Shown here piece after piece: positions 33,725-44,587 of a stretch of 64,000 nt of DNA (positions within the stretch are counted from its first letter, which is position 1; the number at the start of each line of letters is the position of its first letter). The translations under genes were made by a program, and so were the position numbers. This stretch comes from Angiostrongylus vasorum (taxonomy: Eukaryota > Nematoda > Chromadorea > Rhabditida > Metastrongylidae), in the NCBI GenBank assembly GCA_018806985.1, contig JADANN010000441.1, positions 62,001-126,000 of the forward strand, in the 5' to 3' direction. Below the pieces are notes generated by a model, which worked only from the letters and a program-made list of their open reading frames with translations, did not search any database and was not told the DNA's origin.

Positions 33725-35440
33725 TTAGGCGATACACCCTAAAATACTACACGTGGGCAGACGATGTGGACATAAGAAAGAAACCATCGGGAAGATTTTC
33801 GTATATGTTATTCATTCAATTACACGTATTGTTAATAGTGTAATTACAAATCATAACTAGGAAGCGCACGGCATCAACAACGTACCTGGCCACCGATGTG
33901 ATTTACTTTATTACTTGCTTTATAGTCTAATGCTTTTTCAACTTATCACGCCACATTTTACAAAGATCACGGGACTTCCTTGTGATGAGCGCTACCGAAT
34001 CAAAGAACATGCATGGAAGAGAATTCTGATGGTATAATAGCTGTGCTCCACACAAGCAACTAGAATTGTCTTGTTGGCAGAGTAACTGTTCCTTAAGGGC
34101 GCTCCAACTGGTTTATACAACGGAACTTAAGAAGGGAATAATCTGAAGCCCAATAGGACCAAAGGGATACAGGACCTTTATTTCATACACCAAAACATAA
34201 GCAAACAATAAGTTCTCGCATACATCCAGCAATGAACAACCAACAATCGGAAAATAGCGGTAACTCTATAAGACATGTTTTATGGAGTCGTCGACCGGGG
34301 TTACATACAAAAAGTAGCAGTTCTTCCTCTGTGCATCTAGTGGACAGTAAACATGTGGAAGAAGCATCATCTACCTAAACAACTGGAACGAAAGATTAGC
34401 ATGAACTGTTGGAAAGAGAGATTTAAACTAGGGACTTCCTTCTTCGAATATCAGGAAAGAACCTCATAATTCACTTGCCAGCAAAGCGACAGACTGTCCT
34501 CTGCGTTTTAGCTTCTTCATAACCACCGTCGAGCACCAAGGCTACACTCAATACTTTAAATTTCAATCTTTGAAGCGGAAAACGATAGAAAACGGAAATA
34601 ACCATGATAAACGAACAAAGAGAAAGCGAAGAAATTGGATAATGTAACGACTCACGGCACTTACTGCAATCTCAGAAAATTGCTTTCAATACTTGACCAA
34701 CTCACGATGACAAAGGAGACCTCAGGAACTTAAAAGCACCTTTAATTGACCCTTAATTACCAAAGCACGGAACTCATAGACAAAAAGAACGAAACAATTT
34801 TCAGTTACAAGACTGATATAACTGATATAACATAAAAGAGTTCCAAAGATGAGGACACCTAATTACTTTGTGCCATTCATGAGCTTACAAGAGAATGACA
34901 TAAAGGGTTTATAGTAGGCAACGTTTTAGTCCATTTGTCTTCTCCACAGCCACAATAATTTACACCACGTATCCACAACTTTTTTTTTAATAAATGTTCT
35001 ACTACGAAAAAAAGTGTCCATTAAAAAATCAGTAGTAGCGGAATATGATACGATGGTTGAGCCAACAGTCAACAACTGCTTTCATTCTGTCTCTGCCGCT
35101 TACAAAAGCATGACACTCGCTCTCTGAGGCTACATGTTCTGGGCGGAAGTGCTATAGCGCGAGTGACACAAACGCTCAGCAAGGCCATCAAGATGTAGAC
35201 GGCCAGGACAGGTCTGCATTTAAAAGCGAATTTGGTCTTGCAGACCCAGAGACGTTCCAAAGAGTGCGGAACAGACTGTACTCGAGGCGAAGGACTGCAG
35301 TTCTGCGGACAGGGAAAGCGCCGAAACGTTGGGCACAACAAACACTTTATATCTTCGTCATGCCGGCTCATCAATATTGCAAAATGCTGCCTATTCATGC
35401 TGAGGTAAAATTATAGTTTCCATGAAGTGTTACTAATTAC
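33725..35440. other. no supported gene
   Basis: Unique-looking sequence. 35,070-35,400 carries a long minus frame and a GGAAAGCGCCGAAACGTTGG motif of unknown repeat type, but no exon structure. Confidence 0.35.
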
Positions 35441-35445
35441 TTTGA

Positions 35446-35499
35446 TCAAATACTAACGAAAGAAACAGGGCTTAACTTAAACCAGAAATCAACTGACAT
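35446..35499 (-). CDS. terminal exon of small membrane-protein gene
   Basis: Acceptor GAATTGCAG is followed by 17 codons (MSVDFWFKLSPVSFVSI) and a TGA stop. Phase 0 entry matches the donor of the exon at 35,553. Confidence 0.45.
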   Translation of the reverse strand: MSVDFWFKLSPVSFVSI

Positions 35500-35552
35500 C
35501 TGCAATTCGTTATAACACAAACATGAAAACGAATGTAAATACCAGGTTGTAC

Positions 35553-35661
35553 CTGTGTATTTGGCTTAGCCTGCTGTCTCTGTGAACATGTGAGTTGGTT
35601 GGTTTGCCGTACAAGGTCAGCAGTCAGCTGCTTCGATTCTGCTGTCGATGCATTCATTGCG
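35553..35661 (-). CDS. internal exon of small membrane-protein gene
   Basis: The 109-nt exon has strong sites: acceptor TTGTCTTACAG and donor CACAG/GTACAA. It encodes 36 polar codons (AMNASTAESKQLTADLVRQT ... QQAKPNTQ), probably soluble or disordered. The one-base entry matches the phase-2 exit of the exon at 35,753 and the exit matches the terminal exon. No family recognised. Confidence 0.55.
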
Positions 35662-35752
35662 CTGTAAGACAATTTAGTAGTCAAAGTGTTTAAAATATCA
35701 ACAAAACCCTCATCAATGAAATATATGGAGGCCAAAAAAGAACAGCGCGTAC

Positions 35753-35812
35753 CTCTTTCTACTCTGAGAAGTGAGAGGATCTGGAGTATTCCAAATGATG
35801 TCGGATGCCAAA
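35753..35812 (-). CDS. short exon, polar segment
   Basis: The 60-nt exon lies between acceptor TTATTGCTAG and donor AGAG/GTACGC. It encodes LASDIIWNTPDPLTSQSRK with split codons. The exit phase fits the next exon, but the one-base entry does not fit the phase-0 donor of the exon at 35,838, so the join between them is unresolved. Confidence 0.45.
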
Positions 35813-35837
35813 CTAGCAATAAGTGGTAGCTACTCAC

Positions 35838-35909
35838 GGCAACTTGAACACATCTAAAGCAACTAACAGCAACTATTAAGGCGCATAACGCACAGAAGAG
35901 GTACACCAA
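35838..35909 (-). CDS. exon encoding a hydrophobic segment
   Basis: The 72-nt exon has acceptor CCATTTTCTAG and donor GTGAGT. The only open frame, phase 0, reads LVYLFCALCALIVAVSCFRC then VQVA: a clear membrane-spanning stretch with clustered cysteines. It follows the exon at 35,969 in phase. Confidence 0.5.
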
Positions 35910-35968
35910 CTAGAAAATGGAACAGTAAAACAAGTACTAAGCGAAACAGCAGAACAACCAATCTATAC

Positions 35969-36051
35969 AAGTGTCCTCAATTCCTCGAATCTCTTCGCGA
36001 ACAAAAGGAGAAACATCAGTAATGGCAGAAGAATTAAAACAATATCGACAG
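35969..36051 (-). CDS. exon encoding a second hydrophobic segment
   Basis: The 83-nt exon has acceptor TTTACTTTAG and donor GTATAG. It encodes VDIVLILLPLLMFLLLF then AKRFEELRTL: one membrane segment followed by a basic and acidic stretch. Phase-0 exit fits the exon at 35,838. Upstream exons are not seen because RTE copy 2 begins within about 10 bases of the acceptor. Confidence 0.5.
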
Positions 36052-36059
36052 CTAAAGTA

Positions 36060-37775
36060 AACTAAAGCCGAGCGTCGCTAATGTCTTAAGGTGACTACTG
36101 ACGAATTCGACGCTTAGGTTGAGCCCAAAAGAACGTCTGAAGTACATCACACTGGTACGCCTGGCTTGGACAGGAACCAGCAGCGTGAGAGGATGCCCAA
36201 GTTCATCACGACGACCGAGTTCATTGATGGACACTCCGAGTTCCAGAGACCCGACTCTCGATGTCGGACGTGGGACTTTCCCAGTGGAGAGTACTATAAT
36301 GGAAGAGACCGCATCTCAGAGTTAGTCAAAGGATTTGCTTAACGGATGTCGCTGTTGCACCAAAACCCCTCAAAGGATGGGATCACCGGCTCTATGCAAA
36401 GCTCCGCTTCTCGCGGAAAGTAGAAAAAGCTGCTGCGTTCAAAAAACTTAATCTCAAAACCACCACAAACAGGAGTCTATACGGATCACTGTCAGCTCTT
36501 AGGAAGATGTTATTGATAACAGCGACGACGAATGCTACCGCCTTATTCATTACCCTCACGTTAGCGCTATGGAAGCTGAGTTCGAAAGTCACCAAAAGAC
36601 TCGTGTCCCCAAGAAAAGCCGATCGTAGAGGCCAAAGTAGAATTGTACGAGCTGTAGACAATCGCCAAATCACGTCCTAACATGGGAAACAGTGCAGAAA
36701 GGCAACAGATGAAGAATTAAAGATAAAGAGAAAAAAATCCTTCCAAAATCTGGCATGCCACTTAGTCGACGAAGAATCGAATTGCATCCGTTCACGGCAG
36801 GATAAGAGCTGAACACTTGAGGAACCTTCTGCCTGTCCTCATCAATACCCTGGCTCAGCTCTTCGTAGGTTACACTCGAGTCATCCCAGACAGAATTGAC
36901 GGCAAATTAGACGAAGGACTTCCACACGATGGACCATATCCACAACAGAACGGGACAGATTTAAGCACCGTGAAAGGAAAAAAAAGATAGCTCTGTCTGT
37001 GCTTCAATTACTTAAAAGCTCTTCACCCACCTGAGACAGAAGCGGCCGTGGAAGCTCTGGTCAGTCAAGTTTCCGATACCATTCCACAAAAAGAATAGCA
37101 CCATTCTATAACAATTAACATCAACGACTGAAATACTTACATCAAAGTAAAAAGAGAGGTTCGACAGACAGCACGATCTCACCGAAACGACTTACGGCTA
37201 CCAGAAAGAATGACATGCGAAAATGGGAGGAAGACGTGAAGGGAAGAGTTGGTCCGCAGTTGCACCATCTACGCTTTGCTGATGAAATGCTTTTTTGAAA
37301 CAAAGCATTAGCTAGAAGGAACGGGTGCTGACCGACTTTGATAACACGTGTGGGAAGATTGGTTTTCGCAGAAATATTAAGAGGACGATGTTCATGACAA
37401 ATGGATTTATTTCGGACATCCCGTCCACGCTCTGCGGAGTGGATATCTCCGAATGTTCCAGCTATGTTTACCTGAGTCGAAGAGGCAACATGCTAAACGA
37501 CTTTCTCCAGCGTTGTGTAGGAGAAAACGAGCTGTTTAGGGAGCCTTCAAGAGTATCAAGGATGTCATGAAGAGGGCTAAGAACACGCGATTCCATGGCA
37601 GCCCTATCGACGTCACTGTTTTTCCTGCCGTAACGTGCACGTTGGAATCCTGGTGGCTATGCAGAGTGAAAGATCGCTCAGCGTTACAGAACGAGCAGTC
37701 GAAAGGACCATGCTAGCACTATCCCCTATAGTGTGGGTAAGGGAGCAAATCAGAATTTCCTACCAACGATTATTT
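36060..37775 (+). mobile_element. RTE-type retrotransposon copy 2, left part
   Basis: It starts inside the endonuclease domain. In-frame from 36,122 are PKRTSEVHHTGTPGL, QRERMPKFITTTEFIDGHSE and CRTWDFPSGEYYN, matching the C-terminal half of an RTE endonuclease whose usual reading ends in HNEIDHI. The linker (DNSDDECYRLIH) and scattered RT blocks follow (RAEHLRNLLPVLINTLAQLF; motif C as HHLRFADEM; ISECSSYVYL). It is full of frameshifts and stops. The element continues at 38,185 after an insertion. Confidence 0.8.
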
Positions 37776-38184
37776 CTTCTTTAAAGTTAACCTTTTTTTT
37801 TGTATTTCATTCTATTTTTATTTTTGTACTACCCGTCTTCACGTCTACTGTGCGGATCCCAGTATTCTCACATTCGATTCGTCCCCTCGTATCCACCATC
37901 CACGAAGGTCTGCCAACTTTTTACGTGTGGCGTCGGCTGCTGTTTGAGGATTTTCATTTCATCTTGGATGTGGTAGAATGCTGGTCGAGTCGATTCTCAT
38001 TGAAGTCCTGAGATAGCTGGGCTGGAGCATTCCCACTTGTATTGTAGAGAGCGATTTTTTTCCCAGACAAGTCCGACACCAATTTGCCAACACCGGAGGG
38101 GGAAGGGCTTGCTGAGCCTGGGGCGGAATCGAATCACCACCGTGCTCGTGATGATCGACATCAGTACCACTGTGCTATCCGCTC
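37776..38184 (-). repeat. SINE-like family C inserted in RTE copy 2
   Basis: A well-preserved family C copy. Body: TGCGGATCCCAGTATTCTCA, CACGAAGGTCTGCCAAC, GGTAGAATGCTGGTCGAGTC. Core: CAGACAAGTCCGACACCAAT and CACCGGAGGGGGAAGGGC. Head at the right end: on the minus strand GGATAGCACAGTGGTACTGA (A box) and GATTCGATTCC (B box). Boundaries are approximate. Confidence 0.8.
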
Positions 38185-38515
38185 CTTCGACGAAAAAATC
38201 GACGCTGTTGTGCTCTCCAAACAACCAAAAATTGTGTGGATCGAAGCCGTGATGCTTCTGAAGGACGACCCATGGAGATGAGCCATTAGCCGCAGGATTC
38301 GTCGAGATGTCAAACGCACAGCATGAGGACCACCAACCCGATGCTTCGAATTCTTCAAATAAACCTTGGAAGAAAGATATGATTTTTACGAGTTCTTAGG
38401 ACGAGTAGAGTGCACCTGACCACTCTTTCACGCGACAAGGGGAGCTGGAAAATTTACTCTTGCCTGCTCGAATCACTCGACAATCAACTGGGCAGCAGGT
38501 GACTGGTAATGTGGA
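38185..38515 (+). mobile_element. RTE-type retrotransposon copy 2, right part
   Basis: The reading resumes with SFDEKIDAVVLSKQPKI, matching the SKIRDAAVFAKQSKIRW region of RTE proteins, then RRIRRDVKRTA and the terminal block (CTCGAATCACTCGACAATC, GCAGCAGGTGACTGG). It is the exact continuation of the left part, so the family C copy landed inside it. Confidence 0.8.
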
Positions 38516-38649
38516 TCGAGGGATCATATCGTGGTAAAAAGAACCACAACTATTGAATTTAAATGTTTTCATAAAGGAGGACCTTCTTTTGTCTATTTTA
38601 GCCTTAGAGAACGAATTTGGTTACCCTGATATGTACTATCGTGGCCAAT

Positions 38650-38895
38650 TTAAGGTGTTAAAGCGAATATAAATATGGAGATGAAAGGATCAGATCGCGG
38701 ACACAAGTAACTATGCCTGTTGATTTTAAATTTTGCGTTTTGATCAGACTTTGGATTTAAAAGCCATTTGCGAGTGGGAGTGACAACAATGACATTTCGT
38801 CGTTGCCAACTAGACCGGTTTTTAGTTGAGGCTACGGTTTCGATGATAGAAAAGATAAGGAGAAGTAGAAATACGACCAGCACTCCGGATTGCAT
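38650..38895 (-). CDS. ORF with signal-peptide-like N terminus (copy 1)
   Basis: The 81-codon minus-strand ATG frame starts MQSGVLVVFLLLLIFSIIE with TVASTKN following, a typical secretion signal with a small-residue cleavage site. The remainder is basic and unremarkable. An internal acceptor-like ATCAACAG follows residue 60, so it may be a first exon rather than a whole gene. No homology recognised. The identical copy at 42,837 reflects the duplication and adds no conservation evidence. Confidence 0.3.
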   Translation of the reverse strand: MQSGVLVVFLLLLIFSIIETVASTKNRSSWQRRNVIVVTPTRKWLLNPKSDQNAKFKINRHSYLCPRSDPFISIFIFALTP

Positions 38896-39517
38896 TCACT
38901 TTGTACAGGCGGTCGTTAAGAACGTCGCTTGCGTTTCGTTAATCTTTCGCAAAGTCCCGAAACAAAATCGTTAACATGTCAAAGGATATCATCAGGACCA
39001 ATGTCGGCTGTATTGCCCTGTGCAGTGAGCTGATTCTTAGATTTGGGAAAGAAAACAGTAGGATAAAACACCAACGGGTACGGTTGGAACAAACAGAAAC
39101 GTCTACGGGCTACAATTTCTTGTCCTCAGAGCACGAGGACGACGATTTTTGATGGAACACAAATCCGCTATGATAGTCCCTTTGCTAAAGAATTCTTTCA
39201 CAGGAGTCTCGTACAAACAAATTTCGCTGGAAAGAACAAGTAACGATAATCAACTTCAGCACACACAGCAGTGTTTTAGAAAACACTACTTCGCTCTACC
39301 AACTTTAGCTTATACCAACTGCTACAATGTGCAACATTCGTTGAAAAAACAAATTGTTACTAGTTGATTATCAGTTAGGCAACAACGATCTTGTATAAAA
39401 GGGCAACGCCGAGTAAGGCTCTTCATTTGTGCAGTTCTCAGCTCCAGAGGAATCGACTGGACGTAACGACGAAGAACAGACTGCGAGGACGAACGACAGA
39501 GGATTAATAAAAAAAGG

Positions 39518-39790
39518 ATAAAGCTCTCGACGTTGATCAATCCCTGAGGGATGCGCCAAGTATTCGACTTCATTAAGTATCGTTGGAGGTGAATGAATGT
39601 ATATCTGGCCTTTACAATGACTCGCGGTGGCCTACCGATGTATCGAGCAAGCGCTCCTATCCTTCCAGAGAAGTCTGGTACCAATTTACCGAATCCGAAG
39701 AGATGGAAGGCTTGGTGAGCCATAGGCGCTGGTATCAAGTCCACGTGTGTGTCGCAGTGGCGTCTCCAGTCACTGCGACACACGCTCCCC
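39518..39790 (-). repeat. SINE-like family B, minus orientation (dup copy 1)
   Basis: Full copy within the duplicated segment, tail first (AAGCTCTCGACGTTGATCAA). The head on the minus strand has GTGTCGCAGTGACTGGAGAC. Confidence 0.85.
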
Positions 39791-40119
39791 AGAAGTCCGC
39801 AGAGGCGCGCCGACAGAGGATTTTTCAACTCGATTCATCGTCGCTCTAAAGAAGACGAAGACTTCGAAGCATTAGCCGAAAAGAGAATGGTGTGAACTTC
39901 TGTTAGCTTGCTAATGATAAATCTATTCCGTATTCCACTCCAACTGAATTTGGAGCTAGATAAACAGACATTCACTTTTTATGGACAGTTTCGCAACAAT
40001 TTTAGTTTAGTTCCTTTTCTCCAGCTTCGCAAAGGCGATGAGGATACGGTCGTGAGTATTAATTACTTAGATGGCAGCTAGAAAAGAATCTTGGCTTCTA
40101 ATTTGGCCAAGTGGAGTGC

Positions 40120-40395
40120 CTAAAACAGTGATTAGAGGTGACTTGCAATGCAGACTGAGTCGGTCCCTCATTCGATCAAGGGCCCAACGTTCACGAAGTT
40201 TTTCATTCCTCCTGTGTCCGCAAAGCACTATCGGACTTGTATGGGAGGATAAGAGCACTGCCTAAATACGACTGCCGGCTACCGCAAGTCATTCTATAGA
40301 CCAGATATGCATTAAATCCACCTCTATTATGCTTTGAATGGAGTCGGCTGTATGGCCCATCCCTCAGGCACTGACCACTGCGGAGCGTTTTATCC
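40120..40395 (+). repeat. SINE-like family B, plus; crosses duplication edge
   Basis: Head diverged; core and tail clear. The sequence equals the copy at 44,306 up to about 40,300, then the tails differ (here GGAGTCGGCTGTATGGC). Confidence 0.75.
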
Positions 40396-40399
40396 TTGA

Positions 40400-40894
40400 T
40401 CCTTTTAATCTGTTCAGTGAGCATATAGGCATACATCTCGACTCATAATAGGACTATGTAGGGTTTTTTAGAGGCCACAAATCCTTTGTAAATGTCTTCA
40501 ACAGCCATCTAATTGTTGAGGCTTTCCTAAACAAATATTTGCTGATGTGTTTAAAAAATGAACAGAGATCTTTCCCAAATAGCGTTGCTGAAGAAAGAGG
40601 GTGACAGAGTTCTATATGCAAATCCGTGCAACTTCTGAGCAACTCATAGTGAGCGCTTTCATCTGATGAGAACACGTGCGCATTATAATTATGTTTCAAT
40701 GGGAATTTGGCACAATAAAAACGACTCTTCTTTCCATCTTCCTTCAACCTTGCAAAGAGCCTCAAACTTTGCCGTGCAGAATTCATTTTCCATATTCCAT
40801 CGCAAAAACATATAGCTTAATTATCTTCATTCGTTTATTTATTCGGCACACCAGACACCAAATATCGTGAGCGTCTCTGCACTTCTTTTGTTCG
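40400..40894. other. no supported gene
   Basis: A 110-codon minus frame (40,454-40,786) has no splice or domain support. Confidence 0.3.
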
Positions 40895-41045
40895 ATTCCT
40901 TCCCTCTCTTTCTTCATCAACGAGGTTGTCAGACTTACATGTTGATTCAGCTGCTGCTTCAGGACTTTTGGTGCCCTAAATGTCGTTAAGTGTTGGCCAA
41001 ATCGATTCTACTTTGAATTTTGAAGTAGCAAGTTCTTCATCACCA
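40895..41045 (-). repeat. SINE-like family C, fragment
   Basis: It shows the family C body (CAACGAGGTTGTCAGAC, GCTGCTGCTTCAGGAC, GTCGTTAAGTGTTGGCC) without core or head. Confidence 0.5.
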
Positions 41046-42701
41046 GCGGAACGTAAAAAATCTTGAGCATACCTAGATGCGTCCCACATATTTTTTTCGC
41101 CTTTTGCCCATTTCTGATAAACTGGCCAAGGCACCGATATAGGAGAGTGCTGAATCTGGAACTCCCAGACCTAACTCATCAAGAAATAGTTTTACGAAGT
41201 TACGGTGCTAGCGACCAAAGAAGAGACGGCAACAAGATTTGCACGACGTTCAGTATTAAATATAGAATCAATAACGGAAAAATCCTATTCCAAACTTGGT
41301 TATCAAATGCTAGAGCTAGCATCAACGACGAAATTCCGTCCAACGACTTCTCATTTTCGTCGGCGATTAGGTGGTACGATACGGCCTTTACAGTATCATA
41401 AGGAATCTAATTCCAAGAGCACAACGACAACCAATGAGCTGAGGTCTTTTCGATAAAGAATAGCGCATATCAATCACTGCGGGGAATTTATCTTTCCTCG
41501 TAGAACTGTGCGCTAAGCAAAGCGGTTTTTCGCAGTGACCTATATAAGATCTCAAGTATTTCAGAAAGAAAAGACTATTGAACCATCTACTATGTAATTC
41601 TAAAGAAGAGAATATAAGATTTACAGAACTTGGCCGACAGAATCGTTGATTAATGAAACTACGTGTTGTGCGGATGACACAAGAGCAACACAGTTTTAGC
41701 GGATTGTGTCTCTGCATTTAAAATTCGGTAATACAACTTCGAACCCAGTTTGTACCAATTTCAGTCGCAGGGTTAGGATTTTCGAGACCTTGAAATAGAT
41801 TTCTTCATCGAAATCTCATTCTCGCCTTCCCACATATCAATCGTAAAGAGAATATTTTGCGAATAAAAAACTGTACGCTTACGCTCGCCCTTCACAACGA
41901 AATGGGCATTAAGTTATTTATTTGCCACTACTACAGTGAACTTCGGCACCAACCGTTGTCGACCGTGATGAGTTCCAAACTCATTACAGGCTTCTTTGAT
42001 ATAACTGAATTCTTCTTGATTATCTACAAACGCCTAATGCAGGTCCAGATTTTTTTCAAAACAGTGAAACCGTAACATTTACCATTCAAAGATGACCCTC
42101 ACAGAAGACGCAATGTGTAATAAAGATACCTTCCAGCCATATTCCACATTTTTTTCATGAACTACTTTACTATTGACCTGAATCGAGCTCTTACCACATA
42201 CTACCGACTTAAATAACAATCGTTTCCGAGTAGTAGAATAACGTTTACAAAAGAATCATCACATCATGTTTTCCTCGAGCTTTCTATAGACAACAAAATC
42301 TCAATGGTGGGGTAGGTGTCGATTTTCGCACATTTTTTTGGAGAAAACCCTCAAAATACTCGACCAATCCCGCGAAAAAAAAATTTGGTTCTAACGTCAC
42401 AGCAGTGACACATTGCTGAATTCGGCAGATTCGAGAAATAGTGAAAAAAAATTGTTAGACTGACACTTAGTGATAAAGGTGGGAAGTTCGTACTTATGCT
42501 TTCTGTGTTAGACGATGAAATGACGGAGAAGCATCTTCAAGATGTTATCCTTCATTGAGTCTTCTCTGGAAAGATATTCAAATGCCAGTATCAAAAATTT
42601 AACAACAAGTGGGTCGACTTAGTAAGCGGGTTGCGCTGAAATCGACCAGCTGATTTGCTACTAAAAAGTGACTTACCAACATTGCCCGTTTGTCCTTATT
42701 T
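41046..42701. other. unique spacer between duplicated segments
   Basis: 41,160-41,460 is open in two plus frames at once, with no splice or family support. The rest shows nothing recognisable. This 2.4-kb spacer (from 40,300) is not itself duplicated. Confidence 0.4.
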
Positions 42702-42836
42702 ATCGAGGGATCATATCGTGGTAAAAAGAACCACAACTATTGAATTTAAATGTTTTCATAAAGGAGGACCTTCTTTTGTCTATTTTAGCCTTAGAGAACG
42801 AATTTGGTTACCCTGATATGTACTATCGTGGCCAAT

Positions 42837-43082
42837 TTAAGGTGTTAAAGCGAATATAAATATGGAGATGAAAGGATCAGATCGCGGACACAAGTAACTA
42901 TGCCTGTTGATTTTAAATTTTGCGTTTTGATCAGACTTTGGATTTAAAAGCCATTTGCGAGTGGGAGTGACAACAATGACATTTCGTCGTTGCCAACTAG
43001 ACCGGTTTTTAGTTGAGGCTACGGTTTCGATGATAGAAAAGATAAGGAGAAGTAGAAATACGACCAGCACTCCGGATTGCAT
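42837..43082 (-). CDS. ORF with signal-peptide-like N terminus (copy 2)
   Basis: Sequence-identical to the frame at 38,650-38,895; same limits on interpretation. Confidence 0.25.
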   Translation of the reverse strand: MQSGVLVVFLLLLIFSIIETVASTKNRSSWQRRNVIVVTPTRKWLLNPKSDQNAKFKINRHSYLCPRSDPFISIFIFALTP

Positions 43083-43702
43083 TCACTTTGTACAGGCGGT
43101 CGTTAAGAACGTCGCTTGCGTTTCGTTAATCTTTCGCAAAGTCCCGAAACAAAATCGTTAACATGTCAAAGGATATCATCAGGACCAATGTCGGCTGTAT
43201 TGCCCTGTGCAGTGAGCTGATTCTTAGATTTGGGAAAGAAAACAGTAGGATAAAACACCAACGGGTACGGTTGGAACAAACAGAAACGTCTACGGGCTAC
43301 AATTTCTTGTCCTCAGAGCACGAGGACGACGATTTTTGATGGAACACAAATCCGCTATGATAGTCCCTTTGCTAAAGAATTCTTTCACAGGAGTCTCGTA
43401 CAAACAAATTTCGCTGGAAAGAACAAGTAACGATAATCAACTTCAGCACACACAGCAGTGTTTTAGAAAACACTACTTCGCTCTACCAACTTTAGCTTAT
43501 ACCAACTGCTACAATGTGCAACATTCGTTGAAAAAACAAATTGTTACTAGTTGATTATCAGTTAGGCAACAACGATCTTGTATAAAAGGGCAACGCCGAG
43601 TAAGGCTCTTCATTTGTGCAGTTCTCAGCTCCAGAGGAATCGACTGGACGTAACGACGAAGAACAGACTGCGAGGACGAACGACAGAGGATTAATAAAAA
43701 AG

Positions 43703-43976
43703 GATAAAGCTCTCGACGTTGATCAATCCCTGAGGGATGCGCCAAGTATTCGACTTCATTAAGTATCGTTGGAGGTGAATGAATGTATATCTGGCCTTTA
43801 CAATGACTCGCGGTGGCCTACCGATGTATCGAGCAAGCGCTCCTATCCTTCCAGAGAAGTCTGGTACCAATTTACCGAATCCGAAGAGATGGAAGGCTTG
43901 GTGAGCCATAGGCGCTGGTATCAAGTCCACGTGTGTGTCGCAGTGGCGTCTCCAGTCACTGCGACACACGCTCCCC
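43703..43976 (-). repeat. SINE-like family B, minus (dup copy 2)
   Basis: Counterpart of the copy at 39,518. Confidence 0.85.
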
Positions 43977-44305
43977 AGAAGTCCGCAGAGGCGCGCCGAC
44001 AGAGGATTTTCAACTCGATTCATCGTCGCTCTAAAGAAGACGAAGACTTCGAAGCATTAGCCGAAAAGAGAATGGTGTGAACTTCTGTTAGCTTGCTAAT
44101 GATAAATCTATTCCGTATTCCACTCCAACTGAATTTGGAGCTAGATAAACAGACATTCACTTTTTATGGACAGTTTCGCAACAATTTTAGTTTAGTTCCT
44201 TTTTCTCCAGCTTCGCAAAGGCGATGAGGATACGGTCGTGAGTATTAATTACTTAGATGGCAGCTAGAAAAGAATCTTGGCTTCTAATTTGGCCAAGTGG
44301 AGTGC

Positions 44306-44582
44306 CTAAAACAGTGATTAGAGGTGACTTGCAATGCAGACTGAGTCGGTCCCTCATTCGATCAAGGGCCCAACGTTCACCAAGTTTTTCATTCCTCCTG
44401 TGTCCGCAAAGCACTATCGGACTTGTATGGGAGGATAAGAGCACTGACTAGATACGACTGCCGGCTACCGCAAGTCATTCTATAGACCAAATATGCATTG
44501 AATCACCTCCAAACGATGCTAAGTGAAGTCAAATACATGGTGCATCTCTCAAGGATTGATCAACGCCGAGAGCTTTATCCTT
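44306..44582 (+). repeat. SINE-like family B, plus (dup copy 2)
   Basis: Same head and core as at 40,120, but a standard family tail (CCAAACGATGCTAAGTGAAG, GAGAGCTTTATCC), so this copy looks like the intact original at this edge. Confidence 0.85.
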
Positions 44583-44587
44583 TTTAT

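Larger units (their letters stand above)
38515..40300. repeat. 1.79-kb duplicated segment, copy 1
   Basis: It starts at ATCGAGGGATCATATCG and stays almost identical to 42,702-44,487 (offset 4,187 then 4,186; the only differences seen are a few homopolymer indels and single bases). The left edge abuts the 3' end of RTE copy 2; the right edge falls inside a family B SINE. It contains family B copies in both orientations and an ORF with a signal-peptide-like start. Confidence 0.95.
42702..44487. repeat. 1.79-kb duplicated segment, copy 2
   Basis: Direct repeat of 38,515-40,300. Seen differences include one A fewer in an A run (about 43,694), one T fewer near 44,008, one T more near 44,204 and a G to C change near 44,381. 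Confidence 0.95.

Noticed and set aside
35069..35398. Minus frame of 109 codons with several cysteines
   Set aside because: The region carries a motif found in other unassigned repeats, and no splice or start context supports a gene.
41063..41456. Two overlapping plus frames open for about 100 codons
   Set aside because: Both frames are open at once with no acceptor, donor or family match; treated as chance.
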